Assembly: GCA_942493135.1 (NCBI GenBank)
Contig: OW818684.1
Location: 806,001 to 870,000, forward strand
DNA length: 64,000 nucleotides
Direction: 5' to 3'
Origin: Planctellipticum sp942493135
GTDB taxonomy: Bacteria > Planctomycetota > Planctomycetia > Planctomycetales > Planctomycetaceae
The notes below the pieces were generated by a model, which had not been told where the DNA came from, made no database searches, and saw only the letters and a program-made list of their open reading frames with translations. Both the position numbers and the translations under genes were made by a program. Below are positions 35,307-44,134 of the stretch, piece by piece. Positions within the stretch are counted from its first letter, which is position 1. Every line of letters begins with the position of its first letter.

Positions 35307-36443
35307 TCAAGCTTTTCCAGCCCGCGGTGGTGCAATCTGATCGACAATTCGTCGTAAATGCCGCTGAATCTCGTCCTTACAAGCCTCGTACACGTCGCGG
35401 CCAGCCCCGATGGGATCGGAAATATCCCCCTCAGTTCCCGCCAGCAGTTCAATCTTTCCTGCCAGATCGGGGCGTTCCGCCAGAATTGCCTGACGGTGCC
35501 CCCGCGTCAGAGTAAACACACGGTCCGCCTGATTCAGCAGCCGTTCGGTGAGCGGCTGACTCTCATGATTTCGCAGCTCGATGCCCATTTCTGCCAGCAA
35601 ATCGACCGCCTCGCGGGCCGCCGGAGCCCCCACCGGAGCGGCAATCCCGGCCGACGCAATAACGTATCCGTGATCGACCAGGTCGTCGTCCGAGCAGTTC
35701 AGTCGCTCCGCCAGCATCCGGCGGAAGATCGCTTCCGCCATCGGGCTGCGACAGGTGTTCCCCGTGCAGACAAAGAGATACACCTCGCTCGCCAGTCGCC
35801 CCAGCGTCCGGGCGGTGACCACCCCCTGCTGGCTGACTTCCCAACCGGCGTTGCGGAACAGGATTCCGGTCGTCGCCTCGCCGTAACGACACGGTCCGTC
35901 GTCGATCAACAGATCGATGGCGTGACCGTGCCGCTGCACAATTTCTGCCACAGATGTCAGACCGGGATCCCCCGGCGCGGCCGTCTCCCGCGACAGCAGC
36001 AGCGGACCGGGCGACAGGCGCAGAACTCCCTGCAGGGCCTCGTGAGCGGGAACGCGCAACGACAATCGGTTGTCGGCGGACAGCAGCAGGGTTTGAGTTT
36101 CGCGCGGCAGCGCTTCGAACAGTCCGCGAGCGGTTTCACCCGGGAACTGCATGGTCACCGGGCCGGGCCAACATCGCCGCGCCAGTTTATTCGCCAGCGA
36201 AGGCGTCGGATCCACATAGTCCGACAGCTCTTCCGGAACCCGCAATCCGAGCACGGCCCCCGGCGCGACGCCAGCCGCCGCAAAACGCCCGGCCACACCC
36301 TCGATCAGCGGCGAACCGGCCACGACGTAGAGGGCCTCGGTCGGAAACGCAACGAGCCGCCCTTCCGCCAGATGCTCACATGCCCGGTGCATGACATCCC
36401 GCGGATCATCCGACTTGCGGAACTCGAGAATCGGGGGCTTCAC
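35307..36443 (-). CDS. Fused Sua5/YrdC-like domain and low-molecular-weight phosphatase
   Basis: A 378-residue protein of two parts. Residues 1-215 form a YrdC/Sua5-like domain (AEGRLVAFPTEALYVVAGSP, LANKLARRCWPGPVTM, RLSLRVPAHEAL), as in the enzymes that make threonylcarbamoyl-AMP for tRNA t6A. The usual PTETVYGLG block is degenerate, and the KxR and SxN residues are not seen. Residues 220-378 are a low-molecular-weight phosphatase with VCTGNTCRSPMAEAIF (Cys226, Arg232) and the acid loop ISDPIGAGRDVYEAC. The threonine in GNTCRS matches the protein-arginine phosphatase YwlE, whereas tyrosine phosphatases usually have Ile there. The partners correspond to ywlC and ywlE of Bacillus. Confidence 0.88.
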   Translation of the reverse strand: MKPPILEFRKSDDPRDVMHRACEHLAEGRLVAFPTEALYVVAGSPLIEGVAGRFAAAGVAPGAVLGLRVPEELSDYVDPTPSLANKLARRCWPGPVTMQFPGETARGLFEALPRETQTLLLSADNRLSLRVPAHEALQGVLRLSPGPLLLSRETAAPGDPGLTSVAEIVQRHGHAIDLLIDDGPCRYGEATTGILFRNAGWEVSQQGVVTARTLGRLASEVYLFVCTGNTCRSPMAEAIFRRMLAERLNCSDDDLVDHGYVIASAGIAAPVGAPAAREAVDLLAEMGIELRNHESQPLTERLLNQADRVFTLTRGHRQAILAERPDLAGKIELLAGTEGDISDPIGAGRDVYEACKDEIQRHLRRIVDQIAPPRAGKA

Positions 36444-36723
36444 GGGCTGATACGCTTCCAGGCGAATGAAGGCCGGTACGGACTGTTTCCCCGCAGTGAT
36501 CGACCGCCAGACACGCTCGCCACCTGCAACCTAGGAAAACTACCGAGACCAACCGGGAATCTCCGTACAGAACTTCTCTCCCAGCATAGACTTACGCACG
36601 CGCAGCCGCAACCCAGCACCCACCAGCAGCGACGGAGCTGACCGCCCACAAACAGCCGCAAACAGCAGCTGCAAAAGGGGTTAAGATTCCACCGCAAACC
36701 CGCCGGCGAAGACCCGCCAGACG

Positions 36724-38409
36724 TCACGCACTCCGTCCGAAGACCATCAGCGTGATGTCATCGTTCTGGGGCCGACCGCTCGCGTGCCGACGGACATCTT
36801 CCCGCAGCGCGACGCCCAGCTTGGCGGCGGCGCATGTCCCCTGCTCGGTGATCACTTCAATAATCCGCGGGACTCCGTAGAGGTCGGAGTCCGGATTCAT
36901 CGCTTCACTCACGCCGTCCGTATAGATCACCACGGTCTCGCCGGGTTGGATCGTCCGCGTCGCGACATCATACGGATAGTCTTCCATCACCCCCAGCGGG
37001 ATTCCGATGGTCGTCTCGCCAAACTCTTCAATCGTCCCGTCGGCCCGGCGAACCATGATGGGCATGTGACCGGCGTTTACCAGCGACATTTCGCCAGTCT
37101 GCAGATGGATCAGCCCCAGCACGAAGGTCACGAACCGCCCCTCGACCGCCTTCGCGCACATCTGGTTGTTGATCCGATACGCCGCTTCGCCCATATCGCT
37201 GACGTACTGCACCGTGTTCGCCACAACGCTCGACAACCGCGACATCACCAGCGACGCCGGCACGCCCTTTCCAGCCACGTCGCCGAAGGCGATGCAGATC
37301 CGATCCTCCCCCAGCAACAGGCAGTCGTAGTAATCGCCGCCAACCGCCTGAGCCGAATCGTACGAGGCGAAAAAATCCCAGCCGCTCACCGTCGGAAGAG
37401 ATTCCGGCAGCAGCGCCCGCTGCACGTTCATCGCGATATCCATCTCGCGATCCTGCTTCTCCTTCTCCAGCGCCGTCGTCAGCAACCGGGCTGACTCATA
37501 CGATAGCGCTGCCTGCCCGGCCACAGCCACCAGCAGGTCCAGATCGTCCTCCTTGAACTGATTGAACGGGTTCTGCGTGTCGATATGAATGACGCCCATC
37601 ACCTCGGCATCGAGCCCCAGCATCGGCACGCACATCATCGAACGGATCGTCAGGTTCGAGATCGACTCGCTGGCCTGGAACCGGGAATCGTTGGTCGCGT
37701 CGGCCGACAGCACACCCGTCTTCTTCTCCAGCACCGTCTTCAGGATCGTTCGGCTCAGTTTGACCGACTCGTCGTCCTCTGCGCGACGATGTCGAAAAGC
37801 CTTGGGAATCAGCTTCCCGGTCCCCACCTGCTTGAACAGGATGCTCCCCCGGTCCGCATGCGGGAAAATCTTGAACAGCGTCTCCAGGATTCGCGGCAGC
37901 AGCGATTCCAGATCGACGGTACCCGCCAGGCTCCGGCTGATTTCCAGCACGGCCTTCAGTTTCGCCTCCGGCTGCACCTCCAGGTTGCCGAAACCGCCCA
38001 CCGAATCGGTCTGCCCCATGATCGACGAGACGTCGTCGTCCGCCAGGCTGTACGGGTCGACTTCAATCGTCCCGCCGCCGCTCTGGAACGCCTCGCTCTG
38101 CGCCGATGGTACCGGGCTGACGGCCTCCGACTCATACCGCAGCAGCAGCGGCCCCAGCTTGATTCGATCCTGATGCTTCAGAACCGTCGACCCTTCGATC
38201 TTCTTCCCGTTGACGAACGTCCCGTTGCCGCTGCCGAGATCCTCGATCGAAAAACCGTCGCCCCGCCGGTACACCCGCGCGTGCTTCCGCGACACCATGT
38301 TCGAGTTCAGCTGCAACGTGCATTCGGGGTGGCGACCGAGCACCGCCTCTTCCCCGGAGATCTCGTAGGGCAACGCCTGCCCCTCCTGCAGCAATACCAG
38401 CCTGGCCAT
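36724..38409 (-). CDS. FHA-GAF-PP2C protein phosphatase (SpoIIE/RsbU type)
   Basis: A 561-residue signalling protein. An FHA domain (about residues 3-90: VLGRHPECTLQLNSNMVSRK, HARVYRR, LGSGNGTFVNGKKI) binds phosphothreonine. A GAF domain (about 150-320) follows, then a PP2C-type SpoIIE/RsbU phosphatase domain from about 330 with YDSAQAVGGDYYDC, AFGDVAGKGVPASLVMSRL, NAGHMPIMV, VVIYTDGVSEAMNP and QNDDITLMVFG, which hold the metal-binding aspartates. Such proteins dephosphorylate anti-anti-sigma factors. The ATG at 38409 is used; the longer frame begins with TTG. The partner-switch proteins are not in the neighbourhood. Confidence 0.9.
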   Translation of the reverse strand: MARLVLLQEGQALPYEISGEEAVLGRHPECTLQLNSNMVSRKHARVYRRGDGFSIEDLGSGNGTFVNGKKIEGSTVLKHQDRIKLGPLLLRYESEAVSPVPSAQSEAFQSGGGTIEVDPYSLADDDVSSIMGQTDSVGGFGNLEVQPEAKLKAVLEISRSLAGTVDLESLLPRILETLFKIFPHADRGSILFKQVGTGKLIPKAFRHRRAEDDESVKLSRTILKTVLEKKTGVLSADATNDSRFQASESISNLTIRSMMCVPMLGLDAEVMGVIHIDTQNPFNQFKEDDLDLLVAVAGQAALSYESARLLTTALEKEKQDREMDIAMNVQRALLPESLPTVSGWDFFASYDSAQAVGGDYYDCLLLGEDRICIAFGDVAGKGVPASLVMSRLSSVVANTVQYVSDMGEAAYRINNQMCAKAVEGRFVTFVLGLIHLQTGEMSLVNAGHMPIMVRRADGTIEEFGETTIGIPLGVMEDYPYDVATRTIQPGETVVIYTDGVSEAMNPDSDLYGVPRIIEVITEQGTCAAAKLGVALREDVRRHASGRPQNDDITLMVFGRSA

Positions 38410-38485
38410 GAAAGTGGATCCCCGCAAACATCCCTGGACTCGACCGCAGCATCGACCTGCGATTCTACGTCACGCTTCTGCGAAT

Positions 38486-39766
38486 CTACACGTTGAAAAT
38501 CGTCTCGACGTTCCCCCGCAGCACCTGCCGCCCCAAGGCCACCGCCTCAGTTTCCGACCACCGCCGGTCAATCACATAATCCTGCGTCAGCACGCGGGCC
38601 AGAATCCGCCGGTACATCTGAAACTTCGGCCACCCGAACTCCAGTTTGTACATGTCGCTGTAGTAACCGATCTGCTTGCTCCGCGGCACCGCCTGCAACC
38701 GGGCCCGGCAATCCGGCTCGATATACGCCGGAATGTTGGAATACCACCAGTGCCCGTTCGTCACCACGTTCGGGAAGATCCAGCTGTAGCTGACCAGTTC
38801 CTGATTGCTGATCTGCGCCAGCACCGAAATCGGGAACGTCACCGTCGGAAACGCATTGAACAACGCCTGATACTGAATCAGCGAGACCCGTTGATCGAAC
38901 AGGTCCTGCCCCTGGTAAACCCCGGTCGGATAAACCCGCCGGTTCACCCCGATCATCAGATCAAACGGCAGCCGATTCTCGGCACACGACTCCGCCAGCG
39001 TCCAGAACACGAACTGACTCAGCCGGACCGACTCGTCAGCCGACAAATCCTTGCCAGTCAACAACTTCGAAAGCACTGCCTCCGCGTCAGCCGCGCTCAC
39101 CGCCACCGGCGTAAACCACGGCGGCAGCGAAATCGCGCACGCCCGCGCCTGATGCTTCGTGAAGTGCCGGAACAGCCCGCCGATCGCTTCCCGCAGCGAC
39201 TCCACCCCGCGGACTTCCACCCCCGTCGCCTTCGCCAGCCGCTGCCGCGTCTCCGGCTTCGCAAGATGAAACACCAGATCGTCCGTCCGCAGGCACGGGA
39301 TGTACCGATGCGTATCGAAACCGACCAGCGAATCGTCAAAATCGTTCGTCAGAAACACCCGCTCCAACCCGCTCTGCCGCAGACACTGCTCTTCCCAGTC
39401 CGGCTCCGCCATCTTCGCCTGAGCCCGGTCGTACAGAGCCTCCCAGTTGGCAGGCGTAATCCGGTCGTCCGTCAGCCCGAAAAACCGCTGGCACAACGCC
39501 ACCAGCCAGCTCACCTGCACCGTGTTATCCAGCCGGTCCAGCCACTCCACCAGCCGCCCGACCTTTGTCTTCGGATCCAGCCCCGGCTCCTCGATCTGCC
39601 CCTTCGCCAGCCCCGCCGAATGCGCCAGCTCCGTGTAATAGTGATACCCCAGCAGATCGGCCAGCGTCTCCGACGCCGCCGAGTAAGGATTGATGTGCGA
39701 ATGCGGATCGATCAGCACAATCTTGTCGAGTTCGCCCAGCAGACGGTGTTCCAGCTCAGCAGACAT
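38486..39766 (-). CDS. Uronate isomerase-like amidohydrolase
   Basis: A 426-residue protein resembling the uronate isomerase (UxaC/COG1904) branch of the amidohydrolase superfamily. The metal-binding start LIDPHSHINPYSAAS is near residue 18. Later there are VFLTNDFDDSLVGFDTHRYI, PCLRTDDLVF and LPFDLMIGVNRRVYPTGVYQ, and C-terminal YSWIFPNVVTNGHWWYSNIP, AYIEPDCRARLQAVPRSKQI, GYYSDMYKLEFGWPKF, typical of the family. It would isomerise glucuronate to fructuronate or act on a related sugar acid. It lies 75 bases upstream of the phosphatase gene on the same strand. Divergence from UxaC makes the exact substrate uncertain. Confidence 0.83.
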   Translation of the reverse strand: MSAELEHRLLGELDKIVLIDPHSHINPYSAASETLADLLGYHYYTELAHSAGLAKGQIEEPGLDPKTKVGRLVEWLDRLDNTVQVSWLVALCQRFFGLTDDRITPANWEALYDRAQAKMAEPDWEEQCLRQSGLERVFLTNDFDDSLVGFDTHRYIPCLRTDDLVFHLAKPETRQRLAKATGVEVRGVESLREAIGGLFRHFTKHQARACAISLPPWFTPVAVSAADAEAVLSKLLTGKDLSADESVRLSQFVFWTLAESCAENRLPFDLMIGVNRRVYPTGVYQGQDLFDQRVSLIQYQALFNAFPTVTFPISVLAQISNQELVSYSWIFPNVVTNGHWWYSNIPAYIEPDCRARLQAVPRSKQIGYYSDMYKLEFGWPKFQMYRRILARVLTQDYVIDRRWSETEAVALGRQVLRGNVETIFNV

Positions 39767-39979
39767 GCACGATCACTTTCGACGGGAAATTGACTCGGAC
39801 CAGCCCCTTCCGGCTGCAGGAAGGCCCGTCAAGTGTCACCCGCAACGGTCACCGATGCAAGGACGACCTCGCCCCGAAGGCCCCCGCACCTCGATCTGAG
39901 GACGATTCTGCCGATCACTTTCGATTCGAAAGCAAGATTCGGAGCGCCACGCAAGCGGCCGCCCCGCAGAATCGGTTCA

Positions 39980-41116
39980 ATGGAGACCGAACCCGTATTC
40001 CCGAGCCTTCCCATGCCAGCCAGCACCCTCCCCTGCTCCACCGACGCAGAACGCTGGGCCGCCGTCCTCGCCCGCAACCCGGACGCCGACGGCCGCTTCT
40101 GGTATTCCGTCCGCTCCACCGGAGTCTTCTGCCGCCCCTCCTGCGCCTCGCGCCCCGCCCGCCGCGAAAACGTCCGCTTCCACGATTCCATCCCCGACGC
40201 CCTCCAGGCCGGTTTCCGCCCCTGCAAACGCTGCCGGCCCGACGAACCCGCCCTCGACGACCGCCGCGCAACCCTCATCACCGCGGCCTGCCGCCAGATC
40301 GACACCGCCCCCGAACCCCCGACGCTCGCCACCCTCGCCCAGTCCCTCGGCGTCAGTCCCCATCATCTCCATCGCACCTTCAAAGCCATCACCGGCCTCA
40401 CCCCCGGAGCCTACGCCGCCGCCCGCCGGGCCGAACGCCTCCGCATCGCGCTGCCCCAATCTCCCACGATCACCGCCGCCGTCTACGAGGCCGGTTTCCA
40501 GGCCCCTTCGCGGTTCTACGAATCCGCCACGCAAACCCTCGGCATGACCGCCACCCGCTACCGCACCGGCGGCCGCGGCCTCACCATCCACCACGCCCAC
40601 AGCCCCTGCTCGCTCGGCGAAGTCCTCGTCGCCGCGACCCCCGCCGGACTGTGCGCAGTCCTCCTGGGAAACGACCCCGCCGCGCTGCGGGAAGACCTCA
40701 CTCGCCGGTTCCCGCACGCCGAAATCATCCCCGCCGCCCCCGACTTCGCCGCCACCGTCGCCCAGGTCGTCCAACTGATCGAAACCCCGCGCCAGGGCCT
40801 CTCCCTCCCCCTCGACCTCCAGGGGACCGCCTTCCAGCAACGCGTCTGGCAGGCTCTGACGCTGATCCCGCCCGGCGAAACCCTCACCTACACCGAACTC
40901 GCCCGCCGCATCGGCGCCCCCACCGCCGTCCGAGCCGTCGCCACCGCCTGCGCCGCCAACCCGGTCGCCATCGCCATCCCCTGCCACCGGGTCGTCCGAT
41001 CGGACGGCCACCTCGCCGGCTACTTCTGGGGCCTCGACCGCAAAGCCGAACTCCTCCGCCGCGAGTCGCCAGCCGAGTGGCGGCGACAAGCACTCACGCC
41101 GCGGAAACCGGAATAG
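39980..41116 (+). CDS. ada: Bifunctional Ada: alkylated-DNA repair methyltransferase and transcription activator
   Basis: A 378-residue protein with all Ada parts. The N-terminal zinc domain has GVFCRPSCASR and RPCKRCRPD (four zinc-bound cysteines, one of which takes methyl from phosphotriesters). An AraC-type HTH follows (LATLAQSLGVSPHHLHRTFK, ITGLTPGAYAAARR), then the O6-methylguanine-DNA methyltransferase domain, with the active cysteine in PCHRVVRSDGHLAGYFWG. Length is close to the 354 residues of the E. coli protein. The ATG at 39980 is used; 40013 is equally possible since neither has a good ribosome-binding site. It is probably autoregulated, as in E. coli. Confidence 0.93.
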   Translation: METEPVFPSLPMPASTLPCSTDAERWAAVLARNPDADGRFWYSVRSTGVFCRPSCASRPARRENVRFHDSIPDALQAGFRPCKRCRPDEPALDDRRATLITAACRQIDTAPEPPTLATLAQSLGVSPHHLHRTFKAITGLTPGAYAAARRAERLRIALPQSPTITAAVYEAGFQAPSRFYESATQTLGMTATRYRTGGRGLTIHHAHSPCSLGEVLVAATPAGLCAVLLGNDPAALREDLTRRFPHAEIIPAAPDFAATVAQVVQLIETPRQGLSLPLDLQGTAFQQRVWQALTLIPPGETLTYTELARRIGAPTAVRAVATACAANPVAIAIPCHRVVRSDGHLAGYFWGLDRKAELLRRESPAEWRRQALTPRKPE

Positions 41117-41193
41117 CGTTGCCGCACTTCGCGAAACGGAGGTAACCTCGCAGGCAGACAACGCCCTTCCACTCTCGATTTCGGAGAGTCGCC

Positions 41194-42060
41194 ATGCCCT
41201 GCAAAGTTCTGTTCCTCATCGTCGCCGGTCTCCTCCCGTGGGGAACGCTCCTCGCGCAAGACCAACCGAAGGAGCCCGCGACGGCCGCCGACTCCGTGAA
41301 GGCCTGGTTCGCCTTCTATCAGCGCGAAGCCGAGCAAACCTATCGCTTCACCCGGGAGCCCGGCGACGCCCCGCTCGAACTCGACCCCGCCCCCATCCTC
41401 CGCTGGACCAACCCGCTCGAAGAGGGAAGCATCCACGGCGTCGTCTACGTCTGGCGACAGCAGGGCCGGCCGGTCGTCGTCGGACAGCTCTTCTCGTACC
41501 TCAACGGCAACGGCGGACGCGTCTACTGCCACGCCATGCACAGCCTGGCCCGCCAAGACGAAAAACTGACCGGCCTGCGCGACGGCAAAGTCTTCTGGAC
41601 GCCCGATTCTCCCGGCGTCGAACTGCGCGACGTCCCCGAAGCGCCGGCCCCGGCCGCCAGCCGCGCCGCCCGCATGACGCAGATGAAAGCCATCGCCCGC
41701 CGGTTCTCCGCCTTCACCGAAGAAGCAACCCGCGGCAAGCGCGTCCTGCGAATGCTCCCCACGCCGCTCGATCGCTATCGCGAAACGACCGCCGACCACG
41801 CCGACGGCGCACTCTTCTCGCTGGCGGTCGGCAACGATCCGGAAGTCATCCTGCTCGTGGAAACGGCGGAGCAGCCAGCCGGCGGCGCGAAGTGGCAGTA
41901 TGGCCTGGTCCAGTCGACCCGCAGCACCTCCGTCGCCGAGCTCGACGACAAAAAAGTCTGGCGCCGCGATTCCGCCGGCATCAACCCCGCCGACCCGCAC
42001 AACACCTACCTCTCAGTCCACGGCATCGCCACGCTCCCGCTCGAACCGCCGGCCCCCTGA
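41194..42060 (+). CDS. Secreted hypothetical protein
   Basis: A 288-residue exported protein with a short signal peptide (MPCKVLFLIVAGLLPWGTLL, cleavage near LLAQD). I do not recognise the family with confidence. The mature part is rich in beta strands, with RWTNPLEEGSIHGVVYVWRQ, GRPVVVGQLFSYL, and a C-terminal WQYGLVQSTRSTSVAELDDK region. It looks like one of the planctomycete-restricted secreted families. It lies 77 bases after ada on the same strand and may be cotranscribed, though nothing connects it to DNA repair. Confidence 0.75.
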   Translation: MPCKVLFLIVAGLLPWGTLLAQDQPKEPATAADSVKAWFAFYQREAEQTYRFTREPGDAPLELDPAPILRWTNPLEEGSIHGVVYVWRQQGRPVVVGQLFSYLNGNGGRVYCHAMHSLARQDEKLTGLRDGKVFWTPDSPGVELRDVPEAPAPAASRAARMTQMKAIARRFSAFTEEATRGKRVLRMLPTPLDRYRETTADHADGALFSLAVGNDPEVILLVETAEQPAGGAKWQYGLVQSTRSTSVAELDDKKVWRRDSAGINPADPHNTYLSVHGIATLPLEPPAP

Positions 42061-42138
42061 CGTCGGCCGGGTCGGCAGGCCAGCGGGTGGCACGCCCAGA
42101 GTCTTCGATGGGCGTGGTCTTCCCCTTCCGTCCCGTCG

Positions 42139-42180
42139 CCCTCATTCTGATGTGGGAGAGGGTAACGGTGAGGGTCTTAA
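42139..42180 (+). repeat. Dispersed stem-loop repeat, 'CTCTCCC/GGGAGA' family, copy 2
   Basis: The sequence ATTCTGATGTGGGAGAGGG followed by GGTGAGGGTCTT matches the right half of the 43911 and 44019 copies. The rest of the spacer between the secreted protein and the DUF900 gene shows nothing else. Confidence 0.65.
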
Positions 42181-42258
42181 TTCTGTTCACAGAGTGAGGG
42201 GCTTCGCCGCCGCATGCGGCATCCAGGGACAAACCCATCTCTGAGTCGGCAGTAAAAA

Positions 42259-43629
42259 CTACTTCCGCAGACTCCAGTACGACTTTCCCCCGTCGTTCTC
42301 CGGATCCATCCGCTGTCGCGGCGGCTGCGCGTCATTCTTGAGTAGCCCGCCAATGTCGTACAGCAGCGGCTCGGCGGCGGCAAAATAACCGTGCCCCAGC
42401 AGTTCGACATTGAAGTCCGGCACCGCGATCGTGTCGACGCCGTCAGCGATCGTATAGGGTTTGAAATACCCCGCTCGCGGAGCGTCGTGCAGGACTGACG
42501 ACGCGAAGACCGCCTTATCGCCGTCCGAACAGTAGAGCGTCGCCCGCGTGCCATGCTCGCGATACAGATGCGCCAGTTCCACAAAAACGTCTCGATCCAC
42601 GTCCGGGGCCGCCAGGATGATCTGCCCGAACTTGACCTTGCCCCGCGCCTGAGCGTCAGCCGCGATTCGCTGCAGCGCCCCCAGGAAGCCGCGATTCCCC
42701 ATGCTGTGGGCGATCACGTGAACCGACTCCGCTCCACACTTTGCCGTGAAGTCGATCAGAAAGTTCGCAATCGCCTGCTCGCTCCAGTCGATCGTCGCTT
42801 CGTCCGCCGGATAGGCCCGCACCGTCCCCCGCGACGGCCAACTGAAGAATGCCGTTGCACCGGGGATGCACAGGTCGTACCCGATCTGCGCCGCCCGGAT
42901 CGCCGCCTCGTCGAACTCGACGTTAAAGCCGTGGATAAACACCACCGCCTGCGGCTTCGCCCCGCTCGCCCGCGCCTCCTGCATGACCGCCTGCAGCCCC
43001 GCATAAAACTTGTCGGCCGGCTGCCGCTCGACCCCCGCGATCTTCAGGGCGTCGTCTTCAAAGTTCAGCCGCCACAGCTTCTGCCAGAACGACGAGCCCA
43101 CTTCCCCGTACCGATGCCCCTTGGGCACATGCACCCACACCTGACCCAGCGTCGTTTCCACGCTGCGCTCGTAGCCGAACGACTTGCCCCCCGTCAGCGG
43201 TTTCCGATTCGTCCCGAACCACACCGGAAAGTCCACCCCCGTCGCAGTCCCCGGCGCCCCCGCCCCCATCACCTGCGGTCCAAATCCATAACCGGGTTCG
43301 ACCGGATGCTGCTGTTGCTGTTGCTGTCCGGACGGCGGCCACGACCGGGAAATGTCTTGCTGCTGCTGTTGCTGCTGTTGTCTCTGCTGCATCTCCTGCA
43401 ATACCCGCTGCTCCCGCTCCTGTCGCAATCGCCGCCCCTCGTTCCCGTCCAGATCCGCCAGCAGGACATTCACTTCCTGCTCGATCCGATCCCCCGCAGC
43501 GTCCTTCGTCGCCAGCCGCTGCAGAATCAACTGCCGCACCTCCATCGCCCGTGCCCGATCCCCGGCGGCGACGGCCGCTTTGAGTTCCGCCAGCAGCGCA
43601 TGCAACGTTTTCTCATCGCTCTCGGTCAT
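42259..43629 (-). CDS. DUF900 alpha/beta-hydrolase with Gln-rich linker
   Basis: A 456-residue protein of the DUF900 alpha/beta-hydrolase family. An N-terminal helical region of about 80 residues (ELKAAVAAGDRARAMEVRQL) is followed by a glutamine-rich linker (runs of Gln near residues 82-110), then the hydrolase domain: VVFIHGFNVEFDEAAIRAAQ, FFSWPSRGTVRAYPADEA and VHVIAHSMGNRGFLGALQ, where AHSMGN carries the nucleophile serine. The ATG at 43629 with GGAGG upstream is the start. There is no clear signal peptide. Substrate unknown. Confidence 0.87.
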   Translation of the reverse strand: MTESDEKTLHALLAELKAAVAAGDRARAMEVRQLILQRLATKDAAGDRIEQEVNVLLADLDGNEGRRLRQEREQRVLQEMQQRQQQQQQQQDISRSWPPSGQQQQQQHPVEPGYGFGPQVMGAGAPGTATGVDFPVWFGTNRKPLTGGKSFGYERSVETTLGQVWVHVPKGHRYGEVGSSFWQKLWRLNFEDDALKIAGVERQPADKFYAGLQAVMQEARASGAKPQAVVFIHGFNVEFDEAAIRAAQIGYDLCIPGATAFFSWPSRGTVRAYPADEATIDWSEQAIANFLIDFTAKCGAESVHVIAHSMGNRGFLGALQRIAADAQARGKVKFGQIILAAPDVDRDVFVELAHLYREHGTRATLYCSDGDKAVFASSVLHDAPRAGYFKPYTIADGVDTIAVPDFNVELLGHGYFAAAEPLLYDIGGLLKNDAQPPRQRMDPENDGGKSYWSLRK

Positions 43630-43910
43630 GGTTGCCTCCACAGGACTGGCAGGTCCGCCCGATTCCCTTGCTGCTCATCGAAGGCCTCAGCGCCGCGCGC
43701 CAGGCCCCTGCGCGTGCAGTGCACCATTGTCCCCGTTACACTGCTCGCCCCGCAACCCCTGAAAAATCGGGCCAGCGTGACGCCGCAGCAGTTCATCGAC
43801 AGAGGGAAGCCGGCCGCGCTCACAGGGCCTTCCGCCTGTCAGCTGCATTCTCTTGACCGCTCCAACCTGCTCGGCAACCGAAGCCCTGCGATAGTTCCTC
43901 CCAGTCACCC

Positions 43911-43980
43911 TCTCCGCCCTCCTCCGGTCACCTCGCCCGCCGTCTTCGGTGGGAGAGGGATAGGGTGAGGGTCTTCAGCT
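43911..43980 (+). repeat. Dispersed stem-loop repeat, 'CTCTCCC/GGGAGA' family, copy 3
   Basis: CCTCCGGTCACCTCGCCCGC is followed by CGTCTTCGGTGGGAGAGGG and AGGGTGAGGGTCTTCAG. On the reverse strand this matches the broken copy flanking the insertion sequence over about 60 bases. Confidence 0.8.
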
Positions 43981-44018
43981 CAGCCCCACAGCCATCCAAG
44001 TCCAAGCCCCCCTCCTGT

Positions 44019-44068
44019 CCGCTCGCCCGCATTCCGATGTGGGAGAGGGGCGGGGTGAGAGCCGTCTT
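44019..44068 (+). repeat. Dispersed stem-loop repeat, 'CTCTCCC/GGGAGA' family, copy 4
   Basis: CCGCTCGCCCGCATTCCGATG is followed by TGGGAGAGGGGCGGGGTGAGA and CCGTCTTC. It lies 40 bases after copy 3 and is variant in the loop. Confidence 0.7.
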
Positions 44069-44096
44069 CACTCCGTGGACGACAACGTGAAGGGTT

Positions 44097-44134
44097 CGAA
44101 GACCCTCACCCCCCGCCCTCTCCCGGCGAAGACG
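44097..44134 (-). repeat. Left half of a repeat broken by the insertion sequence
   Basis: TCGAAGACCCTCACC and CCCTCTCCCGG here continue, across the insertion sequence, with CGAAGACGTCGGGAGAGGGG at 45531-45550. Rejoined with a single copy of CGAAGACG they reconstitute a full repeat like copy 3 in reverse. Confidence 0.75.
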
